The translations under genes and the position numbers were made by a program. From Devosia sp. SL43 (GTDB taxonomy: Bacteria > Pseudomonadota > Alphaproteobacteria > Rhizobiales > Devosiaceae), in assembly GCF_021729885.1 (NCBI RefSeq), contig NZ_CP063401.1, positions 3,154,501 to 3,218,500 on the forward strand: a stretch of 64,000 nucleotides of DNA, given 5' to 3'. Of this stretch, positions 8,643 to 17,640 are shown one piece after another. Under the pieces are notes generated by a model that saw only the letters and a list, made by a program, of their open reading frames with translations, was not told where the DNA came from and did no database searches. Numbering within the stretch: position 1 is the stretch's first letter; every line of letters starts with the position of its first letter.

Positions 8643-9640
8643 AACGGCGGGCTTTGCTTGCCGGGCTTGCCACGCTGGGCGTCGCGCCGCCATTGCGCGC
8701 CGCCGGGTCAGGTCGCATCGAGATCGAGGGCAACAGGTTTGCTTGGAACGGGGCGCCGCTGCGGCTCAAGGGGATTGCCATGGGCGATCCGGTCTATATC
8801 CGCTATGGCCGCAGCCTCGACGACTATCGGGTCGTGGCCGAGTATTGGGCGGCCAATTGTGTGCGCATCAGCGTGCATCCCGGCCATTGGCGCTATGACG
8901 CGACGCTGATGGGCCAATTGCTCGATGCCGATATCGCCGCAGCGCGGGCGCAAGGCCTGTTCGTCATTGTCGACTGGCACGCCATCGGCTTTCCCGGTCG
9001 CTACGAGCCGGTGCCACCGCCTGAATGGGGGCTGATCGCGGACGCGTATCTCTCCAGCATCGACGATGCCAAGGCCTTCTGGCGTGGCATGGCCGAGCGG
9101 CATGGCGGCGATCCGGCTGTTATCTTCGAGCTGTGGAACGAGCCAGTCGGGGATGACCAGCACTGGGTGTCGGATGGCGCCTGGTGGTCGGAGTTCAAAC
9201 CGGCCTGGGCGGCAATTACCGCCGAGATCCGTGCCATCAGCGACAATATCGTCCTCGCCTCGGGCGGGCGCTGGGCGCATGACCTGACCGGCGCGGCAGC
9301 CGATCCGCTGGACGATCCACGCACGGCCTATGCCTGGCACGTCTATCCCAATGAAGACCGGCATGAGCCGGACCGCTGGTTCCGCAGCCTGGGTGCCCTG
9401 GCTGTGCACAAACCCATCGTGGTGACGGAATGGGGCTTTTGCCCGGACTGCGATGGTGGCCTGCAAGGCGGTATCGACGATTTTGCGATCCCCTTCACCC
9501 GCGATGTGCTCGATGTACTGGGGCTGAGCCATACCGCCTGGTGCTACAGCCCTGGGGCCGCGCCGGCCCTGTTGTCGCCTGACGGGTCGCCATCGGACTA
9601 TGGCCAGTTCGTGCGCGACTATCTGCGGAGACTGGCATGA
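8639..9640 (+). CDS. Glycoside hydrolase family 5 glycanase, exported
   Basis: This 333-residue cellulase-fold enzyme starts MKRRALLAGLATLG, a signal peptide with paired arginines but not a clear full Tat motif. The (beta/alpha)8 barrel shows GH5 catalytic residues: Glu168 as acid/base in FELWNEP (163-169) and Glu264 as nucleophile in IVVTEWGF (260-267), plus His234 in YAWHVYP. It retains all catalytic positions, so it should be active on a beta-linked glycan. Embedded between the co-polymerase and Wzy-like genes with four-base overlaps on both sides, it most likely trims or releases the polymer made by this locus. That would point to a beta-glucan or beta-mannan type backbone (inference). 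Confidence 0.88.
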   Translation: MKRRALLAGLATLGVAPPLRAAGSGRIEIEGNRFAWNGAPLRLKGIAMGDPVYIRYGRSLDDYRVVAEYWAANCVRISVHPGHWRYDATLMGQLLDADIAAARAQGLFVIVDWHAIGFPGRYEPVPPPEWGLIADAYLSSIDDAKAFWRGMAERHGGDPAVIFELWNEPVGDDQHWVSDGAWWSEFKPAWAAITAEIRAISDNIVLASGGRWAHDLTGAAADPLDDPRTAYAWHVYPNEDRHEPDRWFRSLGALAVHKPIVVTEWGFCPDCDGGLQGGIDDFAIPFTRDVLDVLGLSHTAWCYSPGAAPALLSPDGSPSDYGQFVRDYLRRLA

Positions 9641-10920
9641 TCGCGGCCGTCGCGCGGCTCGATGTCAGGCCGTTGCTGGTTGGCGGCTTTGCGCTCTTTG
9701 CCATCCTCGTGCTGTGGACGCAGGCGCAGCCGTTTGCCAGCCTCTCCGACTATGGCGTGCTCGACGATCCGACCCAGTCCAATGCGCTGCGGCGCAATCT
9801 GACGCTGCTCATTCTGGCCTTGGCACTCTGGCTGGTCTGGCGCGGTGGGCAGAGCGGGCGGTTGTGGGAGACGATCAGTCCGGGGCTCGTGGCCATTTTC
9901 GCCTGGTTCGCGCTGACGGCGCTGGTGTCGCGCGCGCCAGGTCTGGCGCTCAACCGGTTGGCGCTGGCCGGCATCGTCATTGCCATTGCGGTCTGCCTGC
10001 CGCTGCTGTTCGCGCGACTGGGTGATTTTGTCGTTCTGCTGGGGGTGGCGGCAAGCACGGCTATCGTGCTGTCCTTCCTTGGCGCGCTGTTTATGCCCGA
10101 CCTGGCCATCCATTCCATCCGCGACACCGTGGAGCAGGGGCTGGCCGGTGATTGGCGCGGCATGTTCAAGCACAAGAACGACCTGGCGCCGATGGCCATC
10201 CATTTCTGCCTTGTTGGCATCCTGCTCTGGCAGTTCGACCGCCGGCTGTGGGGCGCGATGGTGGTGGCCGGGGCGTTGGCGCTGCTCATGCTGTCGGGCG
10301 GCAAGTCGGCGGCCTTGCTGCTGATGCCAACCTTGGCGGGTGCGGCAGTCATTGTCCACGTACGGGCCGGCATAGCCATGCTGGTTGCGATCGCGCTGGT
10401 CGGCGGGCTCGCAATGCTGACTCTGGGATCGGTGGCGTTCCCCGCCATCGGTGCGATCGCGGCGCACCTGCCGGATCCGACCTTCACCGGGCGAGCCGAT
10501 ATCTGGCAGTTGGCACTGGCGGCGATCGAGCAAAGGCCGCTGACCGGCTATGGCTACAACATCTTCTGGGATACCGGCGCTGCCTATAGTGTTGCCGCCT
10601 CGGGCGATACGGCCGCGCAGGTATCGCATGCTCACAACGGCTATCTCGAAGTCGCCCTTTCGGCCGGCATTCCCGGGCTGGCGCTGGTGCTGGCCTGGGC
10701 CGGCCTGGCGCCGTTGCGCCAGATCGCGTCGATCAAACAACGGACGCTGGATCGGGCCGAGCAGGCGTTTCTGTTCTACCTCGTCGCCGCCTGGCTGTTC
10801 ACGCTGCTGATTTCGAGCCTTGAAGCGGTGCTGTTCAACCGGGGCGATTCCATCTGGTTCACCGGGCTTCTGGCCATGGTCTGCCTGCGACTGTGGTCGC
10901 GCTCGGCGCTGATGCCATGA
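9637..10920 (+). CDS. O-antigen ligase / Wzy-type polymerase family protein
   Basis: A 427-residue multipass membrane protein with about 10-12 hydrophobic segments. The Wzy_C/WaaL region is recognisable around 285-350, with FTGRADIWQLAL, PLTGYGYNIFW and SHAHNGYLEVALSAGIPGL; the conserved His of the HNGYLE segment is characteristic. It acts in the inner membrane, polymerising or ligating undecaprenyl-linked oligosaccharide units. Its start overlaps the GH5 stop by four bases and its stop overlaps the next ATG. Sequence alone cannot separate polymerase from ligase; presence of a co-polymerase and a flippase favours polymerase. Confidence 0.85.
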   Translation: MIAAVARLDVRPLLVGGFALFAILVLWTQAQPFASLSDYGVLDDPTQSNALRRNLTLLILALALWLVWRGGQSGRLWETISPGLVAIFAWFALTALVSRAPGLALNRLALAGIVIAIAVCLPLLFARLGDFVVLLGVAASTAIVLSFLGALFMPDLAIHSIRDTVEQGLAGDWRGMFKHKNDLAPMAIHFCLVGILLWQFDRRLWGAMVVAGALALLMLSGGKSAALLLMPTLAGAAVIVHVRAGIAMLVAIALVGGLAMLTLGSVAFPAIGAIAAHLPDPTFTGRADIWQLALAAIEQRPLTGYGYNIFWDTGAAYSVAASGDTAAQVSHAHNGYLEVALSAGIPGLALVLAWAGLAPLRQIASIKQRTLDRAEQAFLFYLVAAWLFTLLISSLEAVLFNRGDSIWFTGLLAMVCLRLWSRSALMP

Positions 10921-11930
10921 GCCGCGTGCTGCAACTGGTGACGCGCGACGAACCCGGCGGGGTGCGCGTGTTGACCCGCATGGTTGAAGCGGGATTGTCG
11001 GCGCGTGGGCATGACGTGACGACGCTGGCTTTACGTGGGGAAGGGGGCTCGGTCGCGAAGGTGATCGCCGCGATACGAAGCGGCGGCTATGATGCGATCC
11101 TGTCCTATCAGGTGGCCGCCAGCCTTGTCGGGCATGCGGCGGGTTGGATAGCGGGTGTCCGCGTACGTGCCACCCATCTCACGGCGATCCCCTCGGCCAT
11201 GCGGCCAGCCTGGCGGTGGCTGGATCGACTATGGGGCAGCATTGGACTGCATACGGATGTGATCGCCAATTCGACGGCGACGCTGGCATCGGTGGCGGAC
11301 TATCCGCTAGCCTATCGGCACAAGCTGCGACTGATCCGTCATGGTGTCGCGCCCCTGCCGGAGCAACTACGGCGAGACTGGCGCCATGCCCTGGGCATCG
11401 CCCCGCTGGCGCCGCTGCTGGCGGCGAGCGGGCGGCTGGTGTCGCAGAAGAACCATGCGGCAGCGGTGGCGGCACTGGCACTGCTGCCCGGCACGCATCT
11501 GATCATTGCCGGTGAGGGCGCGCTGTGCGCACCGCTGATGCGGCAGGCTGACGACCTCGGCGTGGCCGAGCGGCTGCATCTGGTTGGCAATCTCGATGCG
11601 GCACAACTGGCCGGTCTGCTCAGTGCTGGCGATGTCTATGTTTTCCCATCGACCTGGGAAAGCTTCGGGCTCGCAGTGGTCGAGGCCTCCATGCTCGGGC
11701 TGCCGGTGGTGGCCAGCGACCTGCCGGTGCTGCGTGAGGTGCTGGCTCCGGCGCTGGCCCGGTTCCACCCGCCCAACGATGCCGCCGCTTTGGCGGCTGG
11801 CATAGGCGACACCCTGGCCCACTATCCGTCAACCGCCGAGCGTGCGGCATCGGCGTCCGCGACGCAGCAGGCGCATGCGGTTGGGGGCATGATCGACGCT
11901 TATTGCCGCCTGCTCGACGGCGCCATCTGA
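10917..11930 (+). CDS. Glycosyltransferase family 4-like
   Basis: A GT-B glycosyltransferase of about 337 residues. The start is the ATG at 10917, which overlaps the upstream TGA (ATGA); a GTG at 10893 in the same frame gives an unlikely extension. The donor-binding half contains SGRLVSQKNHAA, a YVFPSTWESFGLAVVEASMLG segment carrying the E-x7-E motif, and GLPVVASDLPVLREVL. It adds one sugar to the lipid-linked repeat unit. The last 31 bp overlap the 3' end of the convergent flippase gene. Confidence 0.88.
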   Translation: MSRVLQLVTRDEPGGVRVLTRMVEAGLSARGHDVTTLALRGEGGSVAKVIAAIRSGGYDAILSYQVAASLVGHAAGWIAGVRVRATHLTAIPSAMRPAWRWLDRLWGSIGLHTDVIANSTATLASVADYPLAYRHKLRLIRHGVAPLPEQLRRDWRHALGIAPLAPLLAASGRLVSQKNHAAAVAALALLPGTHLIIAGEGALCAPLMRQADDLGVAERLHLVGNLDAAQLAGLLSAGDVYVFPSTWESFGLAVVEASMLGLPVVASDLPVLREVLAPALARFHPPNDAAALAAGIGDTLAHYPSTAERAASASATQQAHAVGGMIDAYCRLLDGAI

Positions 11931-13300
11931 CCCAGCAGCGCCCTGATATCAAAAAGGTTCCAGCGTAGGGCGAGCCATATGGACGAGATGGCGAGAACCA
12001 GCAGGACCAGCCACCAACCGGCCAGCAGCAACGCCATCAGGCCGACTGCACCCGTCACTGCACTCCATGCTGTTGCCTCGGCTGCCTTGCGCCAGTCGAT
12101 TGGCATGACCCGGGTGTGGCGGTCGGCAATGAGGAACACCGCTAGCGCCGCGACCTGTCCCAGCGCAAAGCTCAGTGCAGCGCCGCCAATGCCCCATGCC
12201 GGGATCAGGAGCAGCGCACCCGCTGCGGCGACGCCGAGCATCGCGAGGCTCGCCAGAACTTCGCGGCGGGCCGAGCCGGCGAAGTAAATGGCCTGGCCGA
12301 AATAGTAGGCGCGGAGCACGAGGCAGGCTGTGCCCAGCACCAAGGCAGGCAGCACGGCATGGACCTCGTCGACATAGCCGGGTGCCAGCAGCGCACCGAG
12401 CAGGGTCTCGCCCAGCAACAGCCAACCGAGCGTGCCGAAGAGGATGATGGTCCAGAGGGTGGTGAAGGCGCGGCGCAAAGCGACAGTGCGGGAGGGGTTG
12501 GTCGGTGACATGGCCTTGGCCTGCGACAGGTAGGCGGCGGCGATGGCCTCGCCCAGGACCACGAAGCCTTGCCGCACCACGTCCGACATGGCGCCGTAGT
12601 GTGCGACGGCCGCTGCGCCGGCAATGCGTTCCAGCACCAGCCGATCAGTATTGAGCGCCAGCGCCGTCACACCCAGCGCGATGATCAGCGGCCCGCCATA
12701 GCGCACGATGCTCTCCAGATCGGCTCGTGTCGGCCGGGCAAAGCCGCCCCGCCGAAGCGTGAGCAGCACGGGTAGCGCCGCAACGATCTGGGCGAGGCCG
12801 ACAGCCGCCAGTAGGGCGGGAGCCGACTGTGTGATGAGCAGGGCCAGGGTGCCGAATACCAGCATCAGCACACCGCGCAGCAGGCCGGCGGCGGTGACCT
12901 CGTGCACCATCAGCCGCGCTCGCCCGACCTCGACGGCGCCGATCTGCACGACGAAGCCGGCAACCAGCACGGCGATGCCGATGGCCGCACCGACGTCGAG
13001 CCAGCTCAGGATCGTCGCAATCACCAGGAACGGGGCGACTGCCGCGCCCGCCACGCCCAGCAGCGCCGCCAGCGCTCCTGCCAGGCGCGCTGCCTGTTGC
13101 GGTTGGTAGACGCCGAAATGCGCATGCAGCAACCACTGGAAGGCGGTGCCAAACACAACGAAGCCGGTGGCGAAGCCGACGAGATAGCCGCCATAGACAT
13201 CGGGCGTTGCCAGCCGGGTGAATACGGCCACCGACACAATATTCAGCACTGCGGCAGCCAGTCGAGAGACCAGATAAAGCGAAGCGTGGCGATCGTTCAC
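11900..13300 (-). CDS. Wzx-like polysaccharide flippase (MATE/MOP superfamily)
   Basis: A 466-residue protein with about 12-14 hydrophobic segments, typical of oligosaccharide flippases that move undecaprenyl-linked repeat units across the inner membrane. The N-terminal pattern (VSRLAAAVLNIVSVAVFTRL then DVYGGYLVGFATGF) resembles the LysE/Wzx family start. It is the only minus-strand gene of the exopolysaccharide locus; its 3' end overlaps the upstream glycosyltransferase by 31 bp, and its promoter must lie in the AT-rich gap shared with the gene at 13434. The assignment rests on topology and context more than on a unique motif. Confidence 0.8.
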   Translation of the reverse strand: MNDRHASLYLVSRLAAAVLNIVSVAVFTRLATPDVYGGYLVGFATGFVVFGTAFQWLLHAHFGVYQPQQAARLAGALAALLGVAGAAVAPFLVIATILSWLDVGAAIGIAVLVAGFVVQIGAVEVGRARLMVHEVTAAGLLRGVLMLVFGTLALLITQSAPALLAAVGLAQIVAALPVLLTLRRGGFARPTRADLESIVRYGGPLIIALGVTALALNTDRLVLERIAGAAAVAHYGAMSDVVRQGFVVLGEAIAAAYLSQAKAMSPTNPSRTVALRRAFTTLWTIILFGTLGWLLLGETLLGALLAPGYVDEVHAVLPALVLGTACLVLRAYYFGQAIYFAGSARREVLASLAMLGVAAAGALLLIPAWGIGGAALSFALGQVAALAVFLIADRHTRVMPIDWRKAAEATAWSAVTGAVGLMALLLAGWWLVLLVLAISSIWLALRWNLFDIRALLGQMAPSSRRQ

Positions 13301-13433
13301 TGTAGTAGTCGTGATAATACAGATTCGAACATACGTATTATTCCGTAATATTAACCCGTTAACCCGGATCGACGTGACTTTACTTCAATCAATACGGAAA
13401 ACAGGTAAATCAATTTCTATTGTTGGTCGAGAG
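13301..13433. promoter_or_regulatory. AT-rich divergent promoter region in exopolysaccharide locus
   Basis: The gap between the flippase and second glycosyltransferase genes is conspicuously AT-rich compared with the coding flanks. It contains two adjacent direct repeats TTAACCCG at 13351-13358 and 13359-13366, a candidate regulator site. A longer open frame starting at 13311 reads through this region but its translation is not glycosyltransferase-like, so I treat the gap as non-coding. Confidence 0.5.
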
Positions 13434-14576
13434 ATGTTGCGAGCGATCCCTGGTCCCATAATCGTGCTGATCCGCGCCATGTCCGGTGGTGGGGCGCAGC
13501 GGGATGCCATTGAACTGGCCAATGGTCTGAGCGCGGCGGGGTGGCCCATCACCGTGGCCACGCTGGATGCTCAGGGGCCGCTGCGGATGCGGCTCGATCC
13601 GTCCGTGCCGCTGCTCGATCTGGGGCAGGGGCGCAGACTGCGCATGGCGCGGGCACTGCCGGTGTTGATGGCCATGATGGTGGGCCTGCGACCGCAGGCG
13701 GTTATGTCGTCCGAAGCTTCGGGCAATGTACTGCTGTCGTTGGCGGCGCTGCAGCTTGGCCGGGAGCGTCCGCGCATCATCCTGCGTGAAGTGGCGGCGC
13801 CGTTGGCGGCCCGCCGCAGCGATCCGCATTTGCAGAATCGGGTTGGCTATTGGCTGGCACCGTGGCTGTACCCGCAAGCCGAGCGGGTGCTCAGCTTCAC
13901 CCAGGGCGTGCGGCGCGAGCTGATCGCGGATTTCCGGGTCGCGCCAACACGGGCGATCAATCTGGGCACCAATGCCGTGCTGACCGAGGCGCGTCTGGCC
14001 GATCTGGCGCAGCCGGTTGAGCGGGAGCCGAACCTCATTGTGGCCGTCGGGCGGCTGTCGCCGGAGAAGGGCTTTGCCGACCTCATCGCCGCCTTCGCCG
14101 CAGTGCGGGACGACCGGCCGGCGCGGCTGACCATTCTGGGCGAGGGGCCCGAGCGACCGCGGCTCGAACGGCTGGTAGCCGGGCTTGGACTCTCCGACTG
14201 CGTGGCCTTGCCCGGATTTGTGGCCGAGCCGACCGATCATGTGCGCCGCGCCGCATTGCTGGTGTCGAGTTCGCGTCATGAGGGCTTCGGCAATGCCATT
14301 GTCGAGGCGCTGGCCTGCGGCACGCCCGTTGTCGCCACCGACGCGCCGCATGGGCCGCGCGAAATCCTGGACCACGGCCGCTACGGCACGCTGGTGCCAG
14401 TGGGCAATCTCAGCGCGCTGGCGCATGCGATTCACGAAACGCTCAATCGGGCCCCGGATAGGGAAAGCCTGCGCGCCCGGGCGGCCTGCTACACCACCGA
14501 GGCAACAGTTGCCCGCATGGCCGAGGTGTTCGGCGAGCTCGGTCTCGTCCGCGACCCGGTTCTGGAGGGGGCATGA
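13434..14576 (+). CDS. Glycosyltransferase family 4-like
   Basis: A GT-B enzyme of about 380 residues. I start at the ATG at 13434 because the upstream extension is AT-rich and unlike the family, and the preceding bases are purine-rich. GT4 features are clear: GGGAQRDAIELANGLS near the N-terminus for the acceptor half, VAVGRLSPEKGFADLIAAF for the donor phosphate site, and SSSRHEGFGNAIVEALACG with the E-x7-E motif. Its TGA overlaps the next gene's ATG, starting a coupled series of four genes (13434-17468) on the plus strand. Confidence 0.9.
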   Translation: MLRAIPGPIIVLIRAMSGGGAQRDAIELANGLSAAGWPITVATLDAQGPLRMRLDPSVPLLDLGQGRRLRMARALPVLMAMMVGLRPQAVMSSEASGNVLLSLAALQLGRERPRIILREVAAPLAARRSDPHLQNRVGYWLAPWLYPQAERVLSFTQGVRRELIADFRVAPTRAINLGTNAVLTEARLADLAQPVEREPNLIVAVGRLSPEKGFADLIAAFAAVRDDRPARLTILGEGPERPRLERLVAGLGLSDCVALPGFVAEPTDHVRRAALLVSSSRHEGFGNAIVEALACGTPVVATDAPHGPREILDHGRYGTLVPVGNLSALAHAIHETLNRAPDRESLRARAACYTTEATVARMAEVFGELGLVRDPVLEGA

Positions 14577-15349
14577 TGCTCGCTTTACCCGAGCCCCTTG
14601 CCGGCATGTCGCGTCGCTTGGCGCGGGCTGTGCCGTTCCGGCCGTTTCGGCTGGACCTGCCACAGCCGGTTGTGTCGTTCAGCTTCGACGATTTCCCACT
14701 GTCGGCGGCTGAAAACGCGGCGCCCGTGCTCGAAGCCTATGGCGCAAGGGGGACGTTCTATTTCGCCGACCAACTGGCCGACCGGCACGAGAATGGTCAG
14801 TTGATCGCCGGCCGCGCCGTGACGGCAGACCTGGCCGAGCGCGGCCATGAGATCGGCGGCCATACCAGCAGCCACATCAACGTCCAGCGCGTTGCGCCGG
14901 ACTGTCTCATCGCCGACGCATCTGCCAACACGTCGGCGATCGCGGCGCTGAGCGGGCAGGCGCCCTCCTCCTTCGCCTACCCGTTCGGCGTCGTGTCAAT
15001 CAATGCCAAGCGGCTGCTGGCGCATCGCTATGCCGGCTTGCGTGGCATCCAGCCGGGTATCAACCGGGGCTGGATCGACCTGGCGCATCTGCATGCGCAG
15101 GAGCTCTACGATGTCAGTCTGCCTCTGCTGCGGGTGGAGCTGCTGCTCGACGATCTGCAGCGCCGCGGCGGCTGGATGATCTTCTACACCCATGATGTGC
15201 GCACGCAGCCCAGCAGCATCGGGTGCTCGCCGGCGCATTTCGCAGCGGTGGTGGAGCTGGTGACCCAGCGCGGCATCGCCATCGAGACGGTGGCCAATGT
15301 CCTTTATCGAGCCGGCGTCAGCATGCCCGGTTGGCGGAGGATCGGCTGA
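14573..15349 (+). CDS. Polysaccharide deacetylase (NodB/CE4 family)
   Basis: A 258-residue protein with CE4 motifs: Asp39-Asp40 in SFSFDDFP (base and metal ligand), His97 and His101 in GGHTSSH (metal ligands), and FAYPFG near 155-160. It removes N- or O-acetyl groups from a polysaccharide. No clear signal peptide is seen, so it may act on the cytoplasmic lipid-linked unit or be exported by other means. Two ATGs are adjacent at 14573 and 14576. The gene overlaps both neighbours by single-codon junctions, indicating tight coupling in the exopolysaccharide operon. Confidence 0.88.
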   Translation: MMLALPEPLAGMSRRLARAVPFRPFRLDLPQPVVSFSFDDFPLSAAENAAPVLEAYGARGTFYFADQLADRHENGQLIAGRAVTADLAERGHEIGGHTSSHINVQRVAPDCLIADASANTSAIAALSGQAPSSFAYPFGVVSINAKRLLAHRYAGLRGIQPGINRGWIDLAHLHAQELYDVSLPLLRVELLLDDLQRRGGWMIFYTHDVRTQPSSIGCSPAHFAAVVELVTQRGIAIETVANVLYRAGVSMPGWRRIG

Positions 15350-16449
15350 TGGACAGACGCGCCCCGCAGAGCGGCACCACGCCGTTGCAGCTTCGTGACG
15401 CGGCGGAAGTGGCCGGCCTGTTCTATCGCGCCTTCCGCGATGGCCGTACCCCGCCGGACGAGTTTGTCGACTACTTCCGGGAGAGTTTTTTCGGCAGCCC
15501 GACCTATGACCAGGCCTTGGGTGGCCTCGTGCATCGAGGCGACGAAGGTGCCATCGATGGGGCCTTGCTGGTCATCCCCATGCGCGTGGTGGTCCACGGT
15601 CGGCTCATGACCGGACGGCTGATGAGCAACTACATGACCGATCCGGGCAAACGAACCAAGGGTGGCGCCGAAATGGTGCTCACCATAAGGGCCCGCAACC
15701 AGGATTTCTGCTTTTCCGACAGCGCCAATCCGGTCAGCGCCGATCACTGGAAAGCCGTGGGCGGGCATGTGTTGCCGATCCAGAGCCTCGATTTCCGTCG
15801 CGTGTTCCGACCGGTGGGCTGGATGGCCATGCGGCTGACCCAGCGACTGCCAAAGTCGATTGGGAGACTGTTGCAGGCTGCCACGTGTCCGTTGGACGCA
15901 GTGCTGCGCTGGATCGTGCCGCGGCTGGGCGCGGACGGTCCGATCGGATCGCGGATCGAGATAGCCGACTTCGTGACACTGGCGCCGGGTCTGGTTGAGC
16001 GCTTTGCCGTGCATCCGGCATGGCAGCCTGAAGAATTGGGCTGGCTGCTCGACATGGCTGCGCGCAATATCATCAACGGCCCGCTGCATTTGCGCGAGGT
16101 CCGCGATGGCAAGGGCCACCTTGCCGGGGCGCTGGTGTTCTATGCCCGGCCGGGCGGCACGGCGCGGGTGCTCAACATCCTCAGCCGCAGGGGGCGCGAG
16201 GAACTGGTGGTCGGCGCCTTGCTGGCCGAACTCGATGCCATGGGGTGCCTGGCCGTCGAGGGCATGGCGCAGCCTTTTCTGATGGAAGCATTGAGCCGGC
16301 AGGCCGGCATGGGTTTCGTGCCGCGCGGCGCCTATTGCATCTCGACCCGGCATGCCGAAATTGTCGACGCAGCCAAGCGGGGCGACGTCTATCTTGGTGG
16401 CCTGATGGGGGAGGACTGGAGCCGACTGGTGACTGACTTTCACCATTGA
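15349..16449 (+). CDS. GNAT-like acyltransferase-fold protein of the exopolysaccharide operon
   Basis: About 366 residues from the ATG at 15349, which overlaps the deacetylase TGA (TGATG). The open frame extends further upstream to 15223, but that extension lies inside the deacetylase gene. The N-terminal region (LRDAAEVAGLFYRAFRDG) and the central LMTGRLMSNYMTDPGKRTKGG resemble GNAT-like acetyltransferase domains, and a second half around 240-340 repeats that style. I do not see a decisive acetyl-CoA motif, so the exact activity is uncertain. Position between a deacetylase and a membrane acyltransferase suggests it modifies the sugar units. Confidence 0.6.
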   Translation: MDRRAPQSGTTPLQLRDAAEVAGLFYRAFRDGRTPPDEFVDYFRESFFGSPTYDQALGGLVHRGDEGAIDGALLVIPMRVVVHGRLMTGRLMSNYMTDPGKRTKGGAEMVLTIRARNQDFCFSDSANPVSADHWKAVGGHVLPIQSLDFRRVFRPVGWMAMRLTQRLPKSIGRLLQAATCPLDAVLRWIVPRLGADGPIGSRIEIADFVTLAPGLVERFAVHPAWQPEELGWLLDMAARNIINGPLHLREVRDGKGHLAGALVFYARPGGTARVLNILSRRGREELVVGALLAELDAMGCLAVEGMAQPFLMEALSRQAGMGFVPRGAYCISTRHAEIVDAAKRGDVYLGGLMGEDWSRLVTDFHH

Positions 16450-16481
16450 ACCGCCACAAGCCGCACGCCATTGTGCGCGCC

Positions 16482-17468
16482 ATGACCGATATCCCTGCCG
16501 CCGCCCGTCCCCGCTTCGCCGTCGTCGATATTGCCAGGGGCGTCGCGATCATCGCCATGATCGCCTATCACCTGTGCTGGGACCTGAGCTATTTCCGCTT
16601 CATCGGCGCCGATGTCGGCTACGACCCGCAATGGGTGGTGATAGCGCGCAGCATCCTGGCGGTGTTTCTGTTGCTGGTCGGCGTTGGGCTGGTGCTCGGG
16701 CATGGCAGGGGCATTCGCTGGCGGAGTTTCTGGCGGCGCTGGGCCTTCGTCGTGGCTGGCGCGCTGGCGATCAGCATCGCCACCTGGTTCGCCTTCCCTG
16801 ACAGCTTCGTCTATTTCGGCGTGCTGCATGCCATTGCGCTGTTCAGCCTCTTGGCCCTGCCATTCCTCCTGGCGCCGCTCTGGCTGCCGGTCGTGGTCGC
16901 GGTGGTCGTCATTGGCCTGCACTTTGTCTATGCCGACGCGCTGTTCAACGAGAAGCTGTTCTCCTGGCTCGGCTTCTGGCAGGTGCCGCCGCCGGCCAAC
17001 GATCTGGTGCCGGTGTTTCCCTGGTTCGGCGTCGTGCTGCTGGGCGTGATCGCCACGCGGCTGGTGCTGGCATCGTCGTTGGCGGCACGTCTGGCCGCGA
17101 TCAATCCGGGCGGGCGCCTGGCGCGGGTGCTGGCGTTCATGGGGCGGTGGAGCCTGCTGATCTATCTGCTGCATCAGCCGATCCTGTTGGGGCTAGTCTA
17201 TCCGGCAGCGGCAATCCTGCAGCCGCAGATCGCCATGCGGCAGGCCGATTTCCTCGGCTCGTGCCAGAGCACCTGCGAGGCCGGCGGCACGACCGCGCCG
17301 CTCTGCACCACCTATTGCCAATGCGGCCTCAAGACCGTCGAGGACAATGATCTCTGGGACGCCGTCTATTCCGGCATGCTGAGCGCGCAGGAGCAGACCA
17401 TCCTCGATGCCAGCAACCGGCAATGCTCGGCTGTGATCTACCCGGAGCTGACGGCGCCGGTCGATTGA
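16482..17468 (+). CDS. DUF1624 / heparan-alpha-glucosaminide acetyltransferase-like membrane protein
   Basis: About 328 residues with eight or so membrane helices. The start at 16482 is chosen over TTG at 16446 because the protein proper begins with RFAVVDIARGVAIIAMIAYH, a DUF1624 hallmark. WSLLIYLLHQPIL near 225-237 is also typical. The family is related to acyltransferases that carry acetyl groups across membranes. The C-terminal tail is unusual: Cys261, Cys265, Cys275, Cys279 and Cys281 form a C-x3-C-x9-C-x3-C-x-C cluster, with one more Cys near the end. It closes the exopolysaccharide operon and probably O-acetylates the polymer (inference). Confidence 0.8.
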   Translation: MTDIPAAARPRFAVVDIARGVAIIAMIAYHLCWDLSYFRFIGADVGYDPQWVVIARSILAVFLLLVGVGLVLGHGRGIRWRSFWRRWAFVVAGALAISIATWFAFPDSFVYFGVLHAIALFSLLALPFLLAPLWLPVVVAVVVIGLHFVYADALFNEKLFSWLGFWQVPPPANDLVPVFPWFGVVLLGVIATRLVLASSLAARLAAINPGGRLARVLAFMGRWSLLIYLLHQPILLGLVYPAAAILQPQIAMRQADFLGSCQSTCEAGGTTAPLCTTYCQCGLKTVEDNDLWDAVYSGMLSAQEQTILDASNRQCSAVIYPELTAPVD

Positions 17469-17507
17469 GCCCCGTTGCGCAAAAACCTCAAGCGACCAAA
17501 GGCGACG

Positions 17508-17533
17508 AATCCGAGGCCGGATTTGCGTTTTTT
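17508..17533 (+). terminator. Intrinsic terminator after exopolysaccharide operon
   Basis: AATCCG (17508-17513) pairs with CGGATT (17518-17523) around the loop AGGC, followed by TGCG and six T residues (17528-17533). It lies 40 bp after the DUF1624 stop, in the right position to end the operon before the ABC exporter genes. Confidence 0.6.
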
Positions 17534-17640
17534 GCTCAGATTGCAGCTTGAATGGTAGGCCGAATGGGCATTTTATAGTCAGACAAGTTGATTTGTCCGC
17601 GCTGGCAATCTGGCCCAACGGACCCACCACATTTTGATGT

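Noticed and set aside
13410..14663. A 417-codon minus-strand frame opposite the second glycosyltransferase
   Set aside because: Composition is dominated by Gln, His, Arg and Gly with no motif. The sense strand has GT4 signatures.
15223..15348. N-terminal extension of the GNAT-like protein
   Set aside because: It lies inside the deacetylase gene, and the TGATG junction at 15349 is a typical coupled start.
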